A stretch of DNA of 64,000 nt from contig CANJLD010000011.1 in assembly GCA_947475165.1 (NCBI GenBank), positions 1 to 64,000 of the forward strand, given 5' to 3'. Positions 55,947 through 63,832 of the stretch are shown piece by piece. The DNA comes from Bacteroidota bacterium. GTDB lineage: Bacteria; Bacteroidota; Bacteroidia; Chitinophagales; LD1. Each line of letters starts with the position of its first letter. Positions within the stretch are counted from its first letter, which is position 1. The translations under genes and the position numbers were made by a program. Under the pieces are notes generated by a model. The model ran no database searches. It was not told the origin of the DNA and worked only from the letters and a program-made list of their open reading frames with translations.

Positions 55947-56324
55947 GAAAAAGGAAACAGGGCTAACGACATCGTTAGGTGCATTCCCGAAATCGTGAAC
56001 AGGGCTAACGACCTAAGGAGGCGCATTTCCGAAAAAGGAAACAGGCCTCCTAAAGTTAGGAGATGCATTTCCGAAAAAGGAAACAGAGCTAACGACATCG
56101 TCAGGCGCATTTCCGAAAAAGGAAACAGGGCTAACGACATCGTCAGGCGCATTTCCGAAAAAGGAAACAGGGCTAACGACATCGTCAGACGCATTTCCGA
56201 AAAAGGAAACAGGGCTAACGACATCGTCAGACGCATTTCCGAAAAAGGAAACAGGGCTAACGACATCGTCAGGCGCATTTCCGAAAAAGGAAACAGGGCT
56301 AACGACATCGTCAGGCGCATTTCC
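55947..56324. repeat. Tandem array 3: nine exact 42-bp units (2 x 21)
   Basis: Nine consecutive units of 42 bp, GAAAAAGGAAACAGGGCTAA then CGACATCGTCAGGCGCATTT and CC. The first three units are diverged (55947-56072) and the six following are nearly identical, so the array has grown at the right-hand end. Unit 3 carries a different middle with a palindrome CTCCTAA-ag-TTAGGAG (56047-56062). 42 bp is four helical turns. The unit reads as two halves of 21 bp, and one half shares GCATTTCCGA with array 1 while the other direction matches array 2. Both strands lack stop codons across it. Confidence 0.95.
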
Positions 56325-56366
56325 GAAAAAGTATGTAATTATTTATTCACCATAAAACCAAAAACC

Positions 56367-57329
56367 ATGATTGAATTAATGAAGTATTTCCGCATTCTGT
56401 TTTTAAGCTCTAAAATCAGCCGCGAGCGGCTGAAAGACTTCACCGAAAGCCATATTCTTAACCTTACGGCACACAACCCCGGTGGTATTTTTACCGCCAT
56501 ACTTACCGCTGTTACCACCGCCTACAACAATTACTATGGCGACCTAAGCAGCGAAGCCGTAAACCTGGCGGTGCAGGAAGGCAAAACCATAGCCATGAAC
56601 GAAAGCCGCGTGGCGCTCGAAAAACAATTGAGCGATAACGAAAAGCTGGTGGCCTATACCTACCGCAACGATAAAAACACCTACGAAGAATTCTATCCGC
56701 TTGGTATTACTGAATACAATCAAGCCGACCTGGGCACCTTCGACACTATTACCGAGCGTTATAAGACGGTGCTCGCCAGCCATGCCGGTGATTTTACTGC
56801 CGGCTTTGTAACCGATTACAACACCGCCCGCGCCACTTTTAAAACCAACCGCGATGCGCAGGTAACCGCCATAGGCAATGTAACCAACGAGCGCAGCGAT
56901 ATGAACACCACCCGCCCCGCGCTGGCGCAACAGTTAACCACCAACCTGCTTACCATTGCCCTGCAATACCTGGGCGATGAAAGCAAAAGCGATGTATATT
57001 TTAACCAGGCCATACTAAATGCCGCCTTTAACGAAAGCCAAACCAAGGTAGAAACCACCATAGACCCCGGGCAAACCATGAATGTATTCGATAATATTAC
57101 CAAGCCCGAAGTGCAACTGATGGTAGAAAACACAGGCACAGAAGTGCTTTACCTGCACTTTATGGCAACCGACACCACACCGGTACCGGTGGGTGAAGAT
57201 ACCGCCATACAACCCGGTGAAGTGCGCGGTGCCAACGCAGGCGAAGCCGGCTGGACCAACGCTACCAGATATTTAAACATTACCAACCCCAGCGGAGGCA
57301 TAGGCAGTTTTAGTGTAGAGAAAGTATAA
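56367..57329 (+). CDS. Hypothetical protein with helical N-terminal and beta-rich C-terminal parts, 320 aa
   Basis: ATG at 56367 chosen (MIELMKYFRILFLSSKIS) because upstream codons are all array 3. The frame is open through the array back to 55995, so a translated repeat extension cannot be excluded. The first ~210 residues are helical (LTAHNPGGIFTAILTAVTTAYNNYYGD, then long amphipathic helices); the last ~90 form a beta-sandwich-like region (VQLMVENTGTEVLYLHFMATDTTPVPVG...), similar to the domains that close many small Bacteroidota hypothetical proteins. No signal peptide. I do not recognise a function. It ends at a strong terminator. Confidence 0.7.
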   Translation: MIELMKYFRILFLSSKISRERLKDFTESHILNLTAHNPGGIFTAILTAVTTAYNNYYGDLSSEAVNLAVQEGKTIAMNESRVALEKQLSDNEKLVAYTYRNDKNTYEEFYPLGITEYNQADLGTFDTITERYKTVLASHAGDFTAGFVTDYNTARATFKTNRDAQVTAIGNVTNERSDMNTTRPALAQQLTTNLLTIALQYLGDESKSDVYFNQAILNAAFNESQTKVETTIDPGQTMNVFDNITKPEVQLMVENTGTEVLYLHFMATDTTPVPVGEDTAIQPGEVRGANAGEAGWTNATRYLNITNPSGGIGSFSVEKV

Positions 57330-57336
57330 AAACAAA

Positions 57337-57372
57337 AACCTCCGGTGCTATAAACGCACCGAAGGTTTTTTA
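57337..57372. terminator. Bidirectional intrinsic terminator
   Basis: Stem AACCTCCGGTGC / GCACCGAAGGTT (57337-57348 with 57356-57367, one C-A mismatch, 7-nt loop), flanked by A residues on the left and TTTTTT on the right. It serves the 56367 gene and the convergent 57392 gene. Confidence 0.85.
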
Positions 57373-57391
57373 AACTATACAAACAGAAAAT

Positions 57392-57904
57392 TTACCGCGT
57401 AAACTTTAGCGTAATTCTTTCGCCCGGGTCTTTATCTTCATTAGCCCGAACTTCTAAATGTTTAGCATCAAGCAAGGTAACGGTTAACTGGGTTTTGTCA
57501 TCGCCAAAATCAATCAGCACATGGGTTTTATCCATCCATTTATAAGTAGCTTTTTGCAAGTTGCCGCCTTCGCCATCAATAGGTAAAAAAATCTGCACTT
57601 CGGCAGTTCCGTCAGCATTAAACTTAAACGAACTCGAATCAATTTGCCGGCACTGTATGTAAGTGGCTTTAACCAGTTCAAGCGAATCTTTTTCGGCCAG
57701 CAGATATTCTTTTGCCAGTGAGGTAACGGCTTTAACCCGCTGCGTTACGGTTTGCAGCTGGTGGTCGGCATCAATAGTAAAATCGGGCGTTGAAAAATAA
57801 CGCAGGTTCCAGATACCGGTTAATAATTTGGTATCTATTTTTTGAGCAAATGCCGGAAACAACAACATGCTTGCGGCAATAAAGAGAAAGTATTTTTTCA
57901 TCAT
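57392..57904 (-). CDS. Lipocalin-like secreted protein, 170 aa
   Basis: Signal peptide MMKKYFLFIAASMLLFPAFAQ; starts at 57910 or 57901 are also possible. LLTGIWNLRYFS near the mature N-terminus and the strands FKFNADGTAEVQIFL, KATYKWMDKTHVLIDFGDD, TLLDAKHLEVRANED match the pattern of lipocalin-like domains (lead motif x-G-x-W followed by DG-type turns). It may bind a small hydrophobic ligand in the periplasm. Located between array 3's gene and the AspH-type gene, in the same direction as the latter's group. Confidence 0.6.
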   Translation of the reverse strand: MMKKYFLFIAASMLLFPAFAQKIDTKLLTGIWNLRYFSTPDFTIDADHQLQTVTQRVKAVTSLAKEYLLAEKDSLELVKATYIQCRQIDSSSFKFNADGTAEVQIFLPIDGEGGNLQKATYKWMDKTHVLIDFGDDKTQLTVTLLDAKHLEVRANEDKDPGERITLKFTR

Positions 57905-57972
57905 AAGCACGAAGATAAAAGTATTTTTTTAAGCAGTTAAGTTTTTGAACCCCATATTTAGGAGCAAAGCAT

Positions 57973-58731
57973 TTAAGGTAGCCGGAACCGGTTTTGCAGC
58001 GGCAGATACAAATACCAAAACGAGCTGAATAAAAAGTGAGCCGCCTGAATAAGCGGCATAGGCAGTTTTTTTAATCCGGGGTTTTTAACGTAAAAATATT
58101 TGAGCGATAAGCCACCCAATGCCTTGGCACAAACCAAATGGCTTTGGCTCGCATACTCGGGGCGCACAATATCAAACACCAGCACAAACCTCCGCTGGTC
58201 ACTGTTGTTCCAAACATTGTGGTAGTGGGCATCGCTAAACATAAGCACCTTGCCTTCTTCCCAACCTCGTTCTTCGGTGCCCACGCGCACACCGCACACG
58301 GGGTACGGTGCCGGTATTTTTAAACCCAGGTGGCACCGGATGGTAGTATTTGTTTCGCCATTATGCGGCAATACTTTCGACATGGGCTCTAAAACCGTAA
58401 TGCCCGCGAAAGTTAAATTGGGAATAGATTTCAGCAGCGAAAAAGTTTTGGGATACCGGTCGCAGTTTTTATGCTTTTGCCAGCCAAAGTTTAAAAAATA
58501 AAGGTTCTTCCACGCATCGGGCGATGAAAGATAGGGCGGGTTAATATTCACCACATCAATCTCCTCTTCGCTGGTGAGCAGGCCCATTACTTCGTTGCGG
58601 ATGATTTGCCAGTTAGCTTCCAGTTGTCCTATTGCAGGAAAATCTTTTGCCTCATAAAAAAAATCGTGGTGACCGGTGTAGGGCTCTTCCTTAAGAAAAT
58701 AGAATTGTTCTTCTATGGTAGTAGTTGGCAT
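57973..58731 (-). CDS. Aspartyl/asparaginyl beta-hydroxylase-family oxygenase (LpxO/OlsC-like) 2
   Basis: 252 aa. His123 (LPHNGETNTTIRCHLGLKIP) and His171 (AHYHNVWNNSD) are the expected iron ligands; Arg132 and Arg181 (RRFVLVFD) would bind 2-oxoglutarate. The C-terminal hydrophobic tail (LPMPLIQAAHFLFSSFWYLY, then LPLQ) is the same type as in the other two copies. It is more diverged from copies 1 and 3 than they are from each other. It lies 14 bp downstream of B12-radical SAM gene 2 in the same direction, so the pair is probably one operon. Confidence 0.88.
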   Translation of the reverse strand: MPTTTIEEQFYFLKEEPYTGHHDFFYEAKDFPAIGQLEANWQIIRNEVMGLLTSEEEIDVVNINPPYLSSPDAWKNLYFLNFGWQKHKNCDRYPKTFSLLKSIPNLTFAGITVLEPMSKVLPHNGETNTTIRCHLGLKIPAPYPVCGVRVGTEERGWEEGKVLMFSDAHYHNVWNNSDQRRFVLVFDIVRPEYASQSHLVCAKALGGLSLKYFYVKNPGLKKLPMPLIQAAHFLFSSFWYLYLPLQNRFRLP

Positions 58732-58745
58732 GGGATATTAAGCGT

Positions 58746-60293
58746 TCAGGCAAACGATTCTGCCGGCATTTCGCTGCGGGGTATAACTTTAATTTTAGAG
58801 CGTTTAATTAATTCTCCCAACGCCATCTCTGCCCGCGAGTCGTACCGGCTGGTCCATAAGTTGCGCACCGTTTTAACCAACCGCGTGGGATGAAAAATAA
58901 AGTTAGAAGTATAAAACACAGCCAGGTAACTCATCAGATAAAACCGCAGGGCATATTTATTAATGTGCGTGTTGTAAAAGAAATTATTGAAGAACGTATC
59001 CACATAAATTATCTGATAAAAATAGGCATCGTTATCCATATCTATTTTGCCTTCTTTCAGCAGCATTTCAAAAAGCGCACTGCCGGGGTAAGGCGAAAAT
59101 ACCGAAGGTGCCATATCGTTTACTCCATACCAGCTTGCCTTTACCAAAAACCAAAGTGTTTGCCATACGTTGTGGTGTTTCTCACCGGGGAAACCGATAA
59201 TCACATTTATTTTAATGTTCATCTTCTCCTCGGTTGAATAGGCAATAGACTGAAGCATTTTTGGCAATGAAACTTTTTTCTTGATCAGTTTCAGAATCTC
59301 CACCGAGCCGCTTTCGGGCGCGTAAGTAATATTTCGGCAACCCGAAGCATACAGGTAATGCGCCACTTCGCGGTCTATTACCTCTGACCGGGTACCGGCA
59401 GGTATCTGCCACGTAATATCCAGCTGGCGTTTCATTACTTCTTTGGCAAATTCAACAATCCATGCTTTTTGAATAATAGCGGTAAGGTCATAAAAATCGA
59501 AATTGCGGATATCAAATTTCTGGTTGAAATGTTCCATTTCGTTTACCACATCCTGCGGGCTGCGCATAAAATAGCGCGTGCCCCACATTTGCGGGCTGCT
59601 GCAAAAAGTGCACTCATACGGGCAACCCCGCGTAGCCATTAAGGGCACAGAATATACATCTCTGTCAACCCCGTAAATAATGCCGTGCTTCTTGTATTTA
59701 TCCAGCGGAAACAAGTCCCAGGCAGGCCATGCCACTGTTTCTACTTCGCGTATGCGGGTGCGTGCCTTGTTGCGCACCGGTACATTATCGGCATTGCGGT
59801 AAACAATCCCTTCTATTTCTGAAAGAGGGCTGCCTGTTTCAATAGCCTTTACCACCTCTACCACCGCTTCTTCGCCCTCGCCTCTTATGCAAACATGCAG
59901 GTGGCGGGTTTGCTCAATACACATTTCAGGGGCGGCTGTTAAATGTTCGCCACCGGCTATAATAGTAGCTTGCGGAAAGCGGCTGCCTAAGTAATCAATC
60001 AATATGCGGTTATGCAGCCAGTTGCCGCTAAACATCAAACTCATCCCAATCACCTTAGTATCGGGGTGAATGAGTTTGGCAATTTCCACTTCGGTAATAC
60101 CGTTTAAAACAATATCGTTATTAAACTGAATATATTGATTAGGCGCCTCCGCCAGCGAATCTATTACCTGTATAGTATGCCCTTCGCGCTGCAGTGCCCC
60201 AGCCACAAACGCCAACCCCAGCGATGGAGAAGGCTTCATGGTTGCGCTCATGGGTTTCATTAAGCGCGGAGGATTGATTAGGCAAATCTTCAT
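58746..60293 (-). CDS. B12-binding radical SAM protein 2
   Basis: 515 aa. B12-binding-type N-domain: PSPSLGLAFVAGALQREGH, VIGMSLMFSGNW, IIAGGEHLTAAP, CIRGEGEEAV. Radical SAM motif GCPYECTFC (Cys224, Cys228, Cys231), followed by PQMWGTRYFMRSPQDVV. Further NITYAPESGS and INVIIGFPGE are typical of BchE/HpnJ-like family members. The last ~100 residues are aromatic-rich with hydrophobic stretches (FYLMSYLAVFYTSNFIF), suggesting membrane contact. Heads the operon whose second gene is AspH-type hydroxylase 2. Confidence 0.92.
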   Translation of the reverse strand: MKICLINPPRLMKPMSATMKPSPSLGLAFVAGALQREGHTIQVIDSLAEAPNQYIQFNNDIVLNGITEVEIAKLIHPDTKVIGMSLMFSGNWLHNRILIDYLGSRFPQATIIAGGEHLTAAPEMCIEQTRHLHVCIRGEGEEAVVEVVKAIETGSPLSEIEGIVYRNADNVPVRNKARTRIREVETVAWPAWDLFPLDKYKKHGIIYGVDRDVYSVPLMATRGCPYECTFCSSPQMWGTRYFMRSPQDVVNEMEHFNQKFDIRNFDFYDLTAIIQKAWIVEFAKEVMKRQLDITWQIPAGTRSEVIDREVAHYLYASGCRNITYAPESGSVEILKLIKKKVSLPKMLQSIAYSTEEKMNIKINVIIGFPGEKHHNVWQTLWFLVKASWYGVNDMAPSVFSPYPGSALFEMLLKEGKIDMDNDAYFYQIIYVDTFFNNFFYNTHINKYALRFYLMSYLAVFYTSNFIFHPTRLVKTVRNLWTSRYDSRAEMALGELIKRSKIKVIPRSEMPAESFA

Positions 60294-60520
60294 AAGACTA
60301 TATTTTCTGTAGCCTCAACGAAAATAAAAAAACATTTACGTTATCACTCAATAGCCCGATATTAAACTGCTGCTTAGTTATAGGTTACCACCATTGCTTT
60401 TAAATTTGATTGCCCCGCAAAACCGGTGGTTATACAAGCAGTAAGCAAATGTTTTAGTTTATTATTAATATTACGTTGCAAAGAAAAGAGGCATTCAAAA
60501 ACACACAAACAAATAATAGT

Positions 60521-61519
60521 ATGAAGCCCAATAACATGACAACCACACACTGGTGGAAATACAATGCGCTGTTTTTTGCCGAGCATATTTTAGGTGATAA
60601 GTGGTACCCGAAAGTTTTCGGCAATACCGAAAAAAAACTTTACAAAGCTATTGACGAATACATCACCAACAATCCGGTACCCGATGAATTCAAAATAATA
60701 GAACTGCAAAAAGGAGAATATACCGACCCTATTAAAAACCCGCACCAGCCCATTGTTTTTCGCGGTGCTGCAAGCCACTGGTCATGCATGGGCAAATGGA
60801 CCTTCGATTACTTTGCCGAAAAACATGGCGATGATGAAGTAACACTGGTGAACAACCCCGGCTTAATTAAAGATACCGACCAGGCGTATGATGTAGTTAA
60901 GTTCCGCGATTACATAGCCAACATGCGCAAAGGTTCAAAACGATATTTAAAATTTTCGCGCATTGTAGATGAGCTGTCTGAGCTGCGAAACGATTTTGAT
61001 TACACCTGGCTGCGCAAGTTTCGCCCCAAAGGCGCGCAAAACGATTTGAACTATTTTTTCATGGGCGGTAAAAACACCATGACTCCTATTCACGATGGTT
61101 TTGCCGAAACTATTTTTGTGCAGATAGAAGGAACCAAGAAATGGGTTTTCTACCCCACCAATCACCGGTTGTTTATTGGCGTTCGCCCGCGCAGATACAA
61201 TTATTTCTACAGCGATGTTGACCCGTATAATCTCAACGACCCTAAGTTTCCGTTGCTCAAGCACGCTAAGCGCCATGAGATTTTATTACACCCCGGAGAT
61301 GTGCTGTTTTTCCCTTCCTTAGTATGGCACCAGGTAGAAAACGTAACCGATAGTATAGGAGTGGCTTACAAATTTGCCACACTCAAAGCGGGCTTTACTT
61401 CTTCAAAAATGTTATTCCTCTGTTTCTTATTAGCTACTAAACCGTGGCTGATTAATACACTGCTGCCCTGGAAAGCAGATATACTGCAATATAAAAAACC
61501 GAAAAATGCCAATGCTTAG
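60521..61519 (+). CDS. JmjC/cupin_8-like Fe(II)/2OG oxygenase with variant HxG iron site
   Basis: 332 aa from the ATG 60521; the frame is open from a TTG at 60476. The fold signature is TPIHDGFAETIFVQIEGTKKW (split at 188-208) with distal His270 in LFFPSLVWHQVEN and the PGD turn at 258-260. Spacing against FIH-type enzymes puts Gly193 where the iron-binding Asp of HxD normally sits; Asp192 lies one residue early. Such HxG/HxA sites occur in Fe/2OG halogenases, but Asp192 might still bind. The C-terminus has a hydrophobic helix (MLFLCFLLATKPWLINTLLPW region, split here as SSKMLFLCFLLATKP). Lies between two radical SAM genes. Confidence 0.8.
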   Translation: MKPNNMTTTHWWKYNALFFAEHILGDKWYPKVFGNTEKKLYKAIDEYITNNPVPDEFKIIELQKGEYTDPIKNPHQPIVFRGAASHWSCMGKWTFDYFAEKHGDDEVTLVNNPGLIKDTDQAYDVVKFRDYIANMRKGSKRYLKFSRIVDELSELRNDFDYTWLRKFRPKGAQNDLNYFFMGGKNTMTPIHDGFAETIFVQIEGTKKWVFYPTNHRLFIGVRPRRYNYFYSDVDPYNLNDPKFPLLKHAKRHEILLHPGDVLFFPSLVWHQVENVTDSIGVAYKFATLKAGFTSSKMLFLCFLLATKPWLINTLLPWKADILQYKKPKNANA

Positions 61520-61592
61520 TTCAGTCAATTTCATTTTTTAATTATTTTTCAAACATCTTCGCACATAACACCATTCAAGAAATGTATTCAGC

Positions 61593-63053
61593 ATGAGAGC
61601 TACGATAATTAGCCCCATTTATGTAAGAGATTCTGATTATTACGACCTTGGAACAGCCGCAATAGCCACGGCTATTTCAGCTACAAAGAGGCATCAGGCA
61701 TCGGTCATTGATTTCGCTTTTGTCTGGAGCCAATGGGAAGAGCATGTAAAAAAACATCTGCTCAAATTTAAGCCGCAATTAATTGGCATTTCTACTTACT
61801 CACCTAAAATGCCGCTGGTGCTCAATGTTGCCCGGCTTTGTAAGGAAGTTTTACCCGGTGTAAAAATAGTTTTGGGCGGGCATCATGCATCGTTAGATAC
61901 TTTAGAAACCCTGAAACAGGATTGTATTGATTTTGTAGTGGTAGGCGAGGGAGAGAATACAATTCTGCAATTGCTGGATACCATAGAGGATAATCCAGGG
62001 AAAGGTTACCACAATATACCCTTTCTGGCATTTAAGGAAGGCGATAAATTTATTGAAAATCCTTTGGGGAAATTACCAACCGCAAAAGAGCTAACCGAGT
62101 TTCCCTTTAATGACTGGACACTTTGGGAACACCACGAAAAGTCCATATTTCATTCAGGCTACCTGCCGGTTATTGGTGTAAGGGGTTGCCCGTATAAATG
62201 TTCGTTTTGCTCTTCGCCTATTTTGGCTGAGCGGCTTTCAGGAACCGGTCCGTTTGTAAGGCAGAAGAGTGCGCTGAGAACAGCTCAGGAAGTTGCCTGG
62301 CAATGGGAGAGACATCAGAAACATGGTCTCAGATACATCATGTTCTACGACCAGAATTTTTTAATAAGTGCCAAATGGCTCGAAGATTTCTGCACCGAAT
62401 ATCGCAGACTTGATATGCATGAAAAATTGCCTTTCTCCTGCTATTCACGTCTTGACCATTTAACTAAAGAAAAACTGGATATGGCAAAAGCTGCCGGCTG
62501 TATTCAATTAAGAGTGGGTATAGAATCTGGCAATCAGGAAGTAAGAGATAAACTGCTCAACAAAGAATTGTCGCAGGAAATGTTGATTGAAAAAATGAAA
62601 CTGCTTAACGATTCAGGAATTAATTCGTTGGGGTATTTCATCATTGGCAATCCTAAAGAAACGTATGCGCAAGCCTATGAAAGTTTTAAAGTAGCCAAAG
62701 AGCTCAAATTGAACAGAGCCGCCTTCTTCTTCCTTACTCCGCTTTACAATATACCCTTACAAAAAGACGTAAAAGTTAACTTCTTAGAAATGGACCGGTC
62801 GTTAGGATTTGCTTTCCCAAGTACAGTTACGGAAGGGCTTAGTGGATTCTCGAAAATATTGTTGATACTTCTGTTTTATAGGGCAAACGGATGGTTCCTG
62901 CTCAAAAATCTATTTACCCAGTTGCGCAAACGGGGTATCTCTTTCTTACTGAACTTCCCTGGGTATTATAGGATTGCAAGGTCAGATGGTTTTGATTTTG
63001 AGCAATCGCTGCTTCAATACGCCTATTATCACGGTGATTCTTTCTTGTATTAA
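61593..63053 (+). CDS. B12-binding radical SAM protein 3
   Basis: 486 aa. Cobalamin-binding-type N-domain (LIGISTYSPKMPLVLNVA, IVLGGHHAS, FVVVGEGENT) and the cluster motif GCPYKCSFC (Cys199, Cys203, Cys206) followed by SSPILAERLSG. IQLRVGIESGNQEVRDKLLN and YFIIGNPKETYAQA are later family motifs. No DxHxxG seen. The tail (LLILLFYRANGWFLLKNL) is hydrophobic. Its stop codon overlaps that of the convergent AspH-type gene 3 by 4 bp. A 73-bp gap separates it from the JmjC-like gene in the same direction, so those two may be co-transcribed. Confidence 0.92.
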   Translation: MRATIISPIYVRDSDYYDLGTAAIATAISATKRHQASVIDFAFVWSQWEEHVKKHLLKFKPQLIGISTYSPKMPLVLNVARLCKEVLPGVKIVLGGHHASLDTLETLKQDCIDFVVVGEGENTILQLLDTIEDNPGKGYHNIPFLAFKEGDKFIENPLGKLPTAKELTEFPFNDWTLWEHHEKSIFHSGYLPVIGVRGCPYKCSFCSSPILAERLSGTGPFVRQKSALRTAQEVAWQWERHQKHGLRYIMFYDQNFLISAKWLEDFCTEYRRLDMHEKLPFSCYSRLDHLTKEKLDMAKAAGCIQLRVGIESGNQEVRDKLLNKELSQEMLIEKMKLLNDSGINSLGYFIIGNPKETYAQAYESFKVAKELKLNRAAFFFLTPLYNIPLQKDVKVNFLEMDRSLGFAFPSTVTEGLSGFSKILLILLFYRANGWFLLKNLFTQLRKRGISFLLNFPGYYRIARSDGFDFEQSLLQYAYYHGDSFLY

Positions 63054-63832
63054 AGAAACCCCAACTTAATTTTCCGCTGAATGGGCAGAAGCACACGCCA
63101 TAAAGTTGAAAAAGCAAAACAAAGCGAGCGAACTACAAACTCCGGAAGATGTTTGAAGAACCCTATTCTTTTATAAAGAAATATATACGTCTGGCTACCC
63201 AGGGTTTTTGCACAAATTTCTACCTGCTTATCTTCCAAAACCTTGGCAACAAAATCAACAATTAGCACATACCTTTTTTTATCTGAACGGCTCCATACAC
63301 TGTGTTGCTGAACAATGGTAAAGAACAATAACTCTCCATCAGCCCATCCTTTTACTTCGTTCCCAACCTTCATGGCAATAGTGGGGTAAGGATCCGGAAC
63401 AATTAAGCCCAGATGCGCTCTGATAACCCCGTTAGTATCGCCAAAGTGAGGCTTAATTTCTGTATGCGGAGACAATACGCTGATAGTAACTGTAGTAATA
63501 CTGGGAATTTGATCGGTTAGTTTGGTAAGCATCGGAAACTTTTTCCGGTTCTTATGAAACAAAACCATGTAGCTCATTAAATTAATCGTACTCCAATCGT
63601 TACCGGTTACCGCAGCCGGTGAGTAAGAACCCATGCCGGTTATTACGCCCCGTTCTTTTTCATACGCTAATATTTCATCTCGTATAGCTTCCCAGTTTTC
63701 TTTCAAAAGGTTAAGCTCGGGGAACCATTCGTTAGGATAGTAGCTGGGCAAACTACCGTAATACTCCTCTTTTGGTGGTCTCAAATACACTATTTCCTCC
63801 CCCTTGGGCCATGTAAATTGCTGATCAGACAT
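63050..63832 (-). CDS. Aspartyl/asparaginyl beta-hydroxylase-family oxygenase (LpxO/OlsC-like) 3
   Basis: 260 aa. His129 (KPHFGDTNGVIRAHLGLIVP) and His177 (QQHSVWSRSD) with Arg138 and Arg187 (KKRYVLIVD) form the expected active site. It is the closest relative of copy 1 (shared SLPxxxxPEWFPEL start, FHKNRKKFP, SVLSPHT, ITGMG-type loop). The hydrophobic tail HLPEFVVRSLCFAFSTLWRV is conserved. Convergent with B12-radical SAM gene 3 and overlapping it by 4 bp. Upstream sequence (63833-64000) shows no gene. Confidence 0.9.
   Translation of the reverse strand: MSDQQFTWPKGEEIVYLRPPKEEYYGSLPSYYPNEWFPELNLLKENWEAIRDEILAYEKERGVITGMGSYSPAAVTGNDWSTINLMSYMVLFHKNRKKFPMLTKLTDQIPSITTVTISVLSPHTEIKPHFGDTNGVIRAHLGLIVPDPYPTIAMKVGNEVKGWADGELLFFTIVQQHSVWSRSDKKRYVLIVDFVAKVLEDKQVEICAKTLGSQTYIFLYKRIGFFKHLPEFVVRSLCFAFSTLWRVLLPIQRKIKLGFL

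Noticed and set aside
55934-56320. 128-aa open frame on the minus strand across array 3
   Set aside because: It is a by-product of a repeat whose length is a multiple of three; it has no promoter or ribosome-binding site and is simply MRLTMSLALFPFSE repeated.
55947-56324. Possible CRISPR array
   Set aside because: Units are contiguous 42-bp copies without unique spacers and no cas genes are in the window; arrays 1 and 2 likewise have no spacers.
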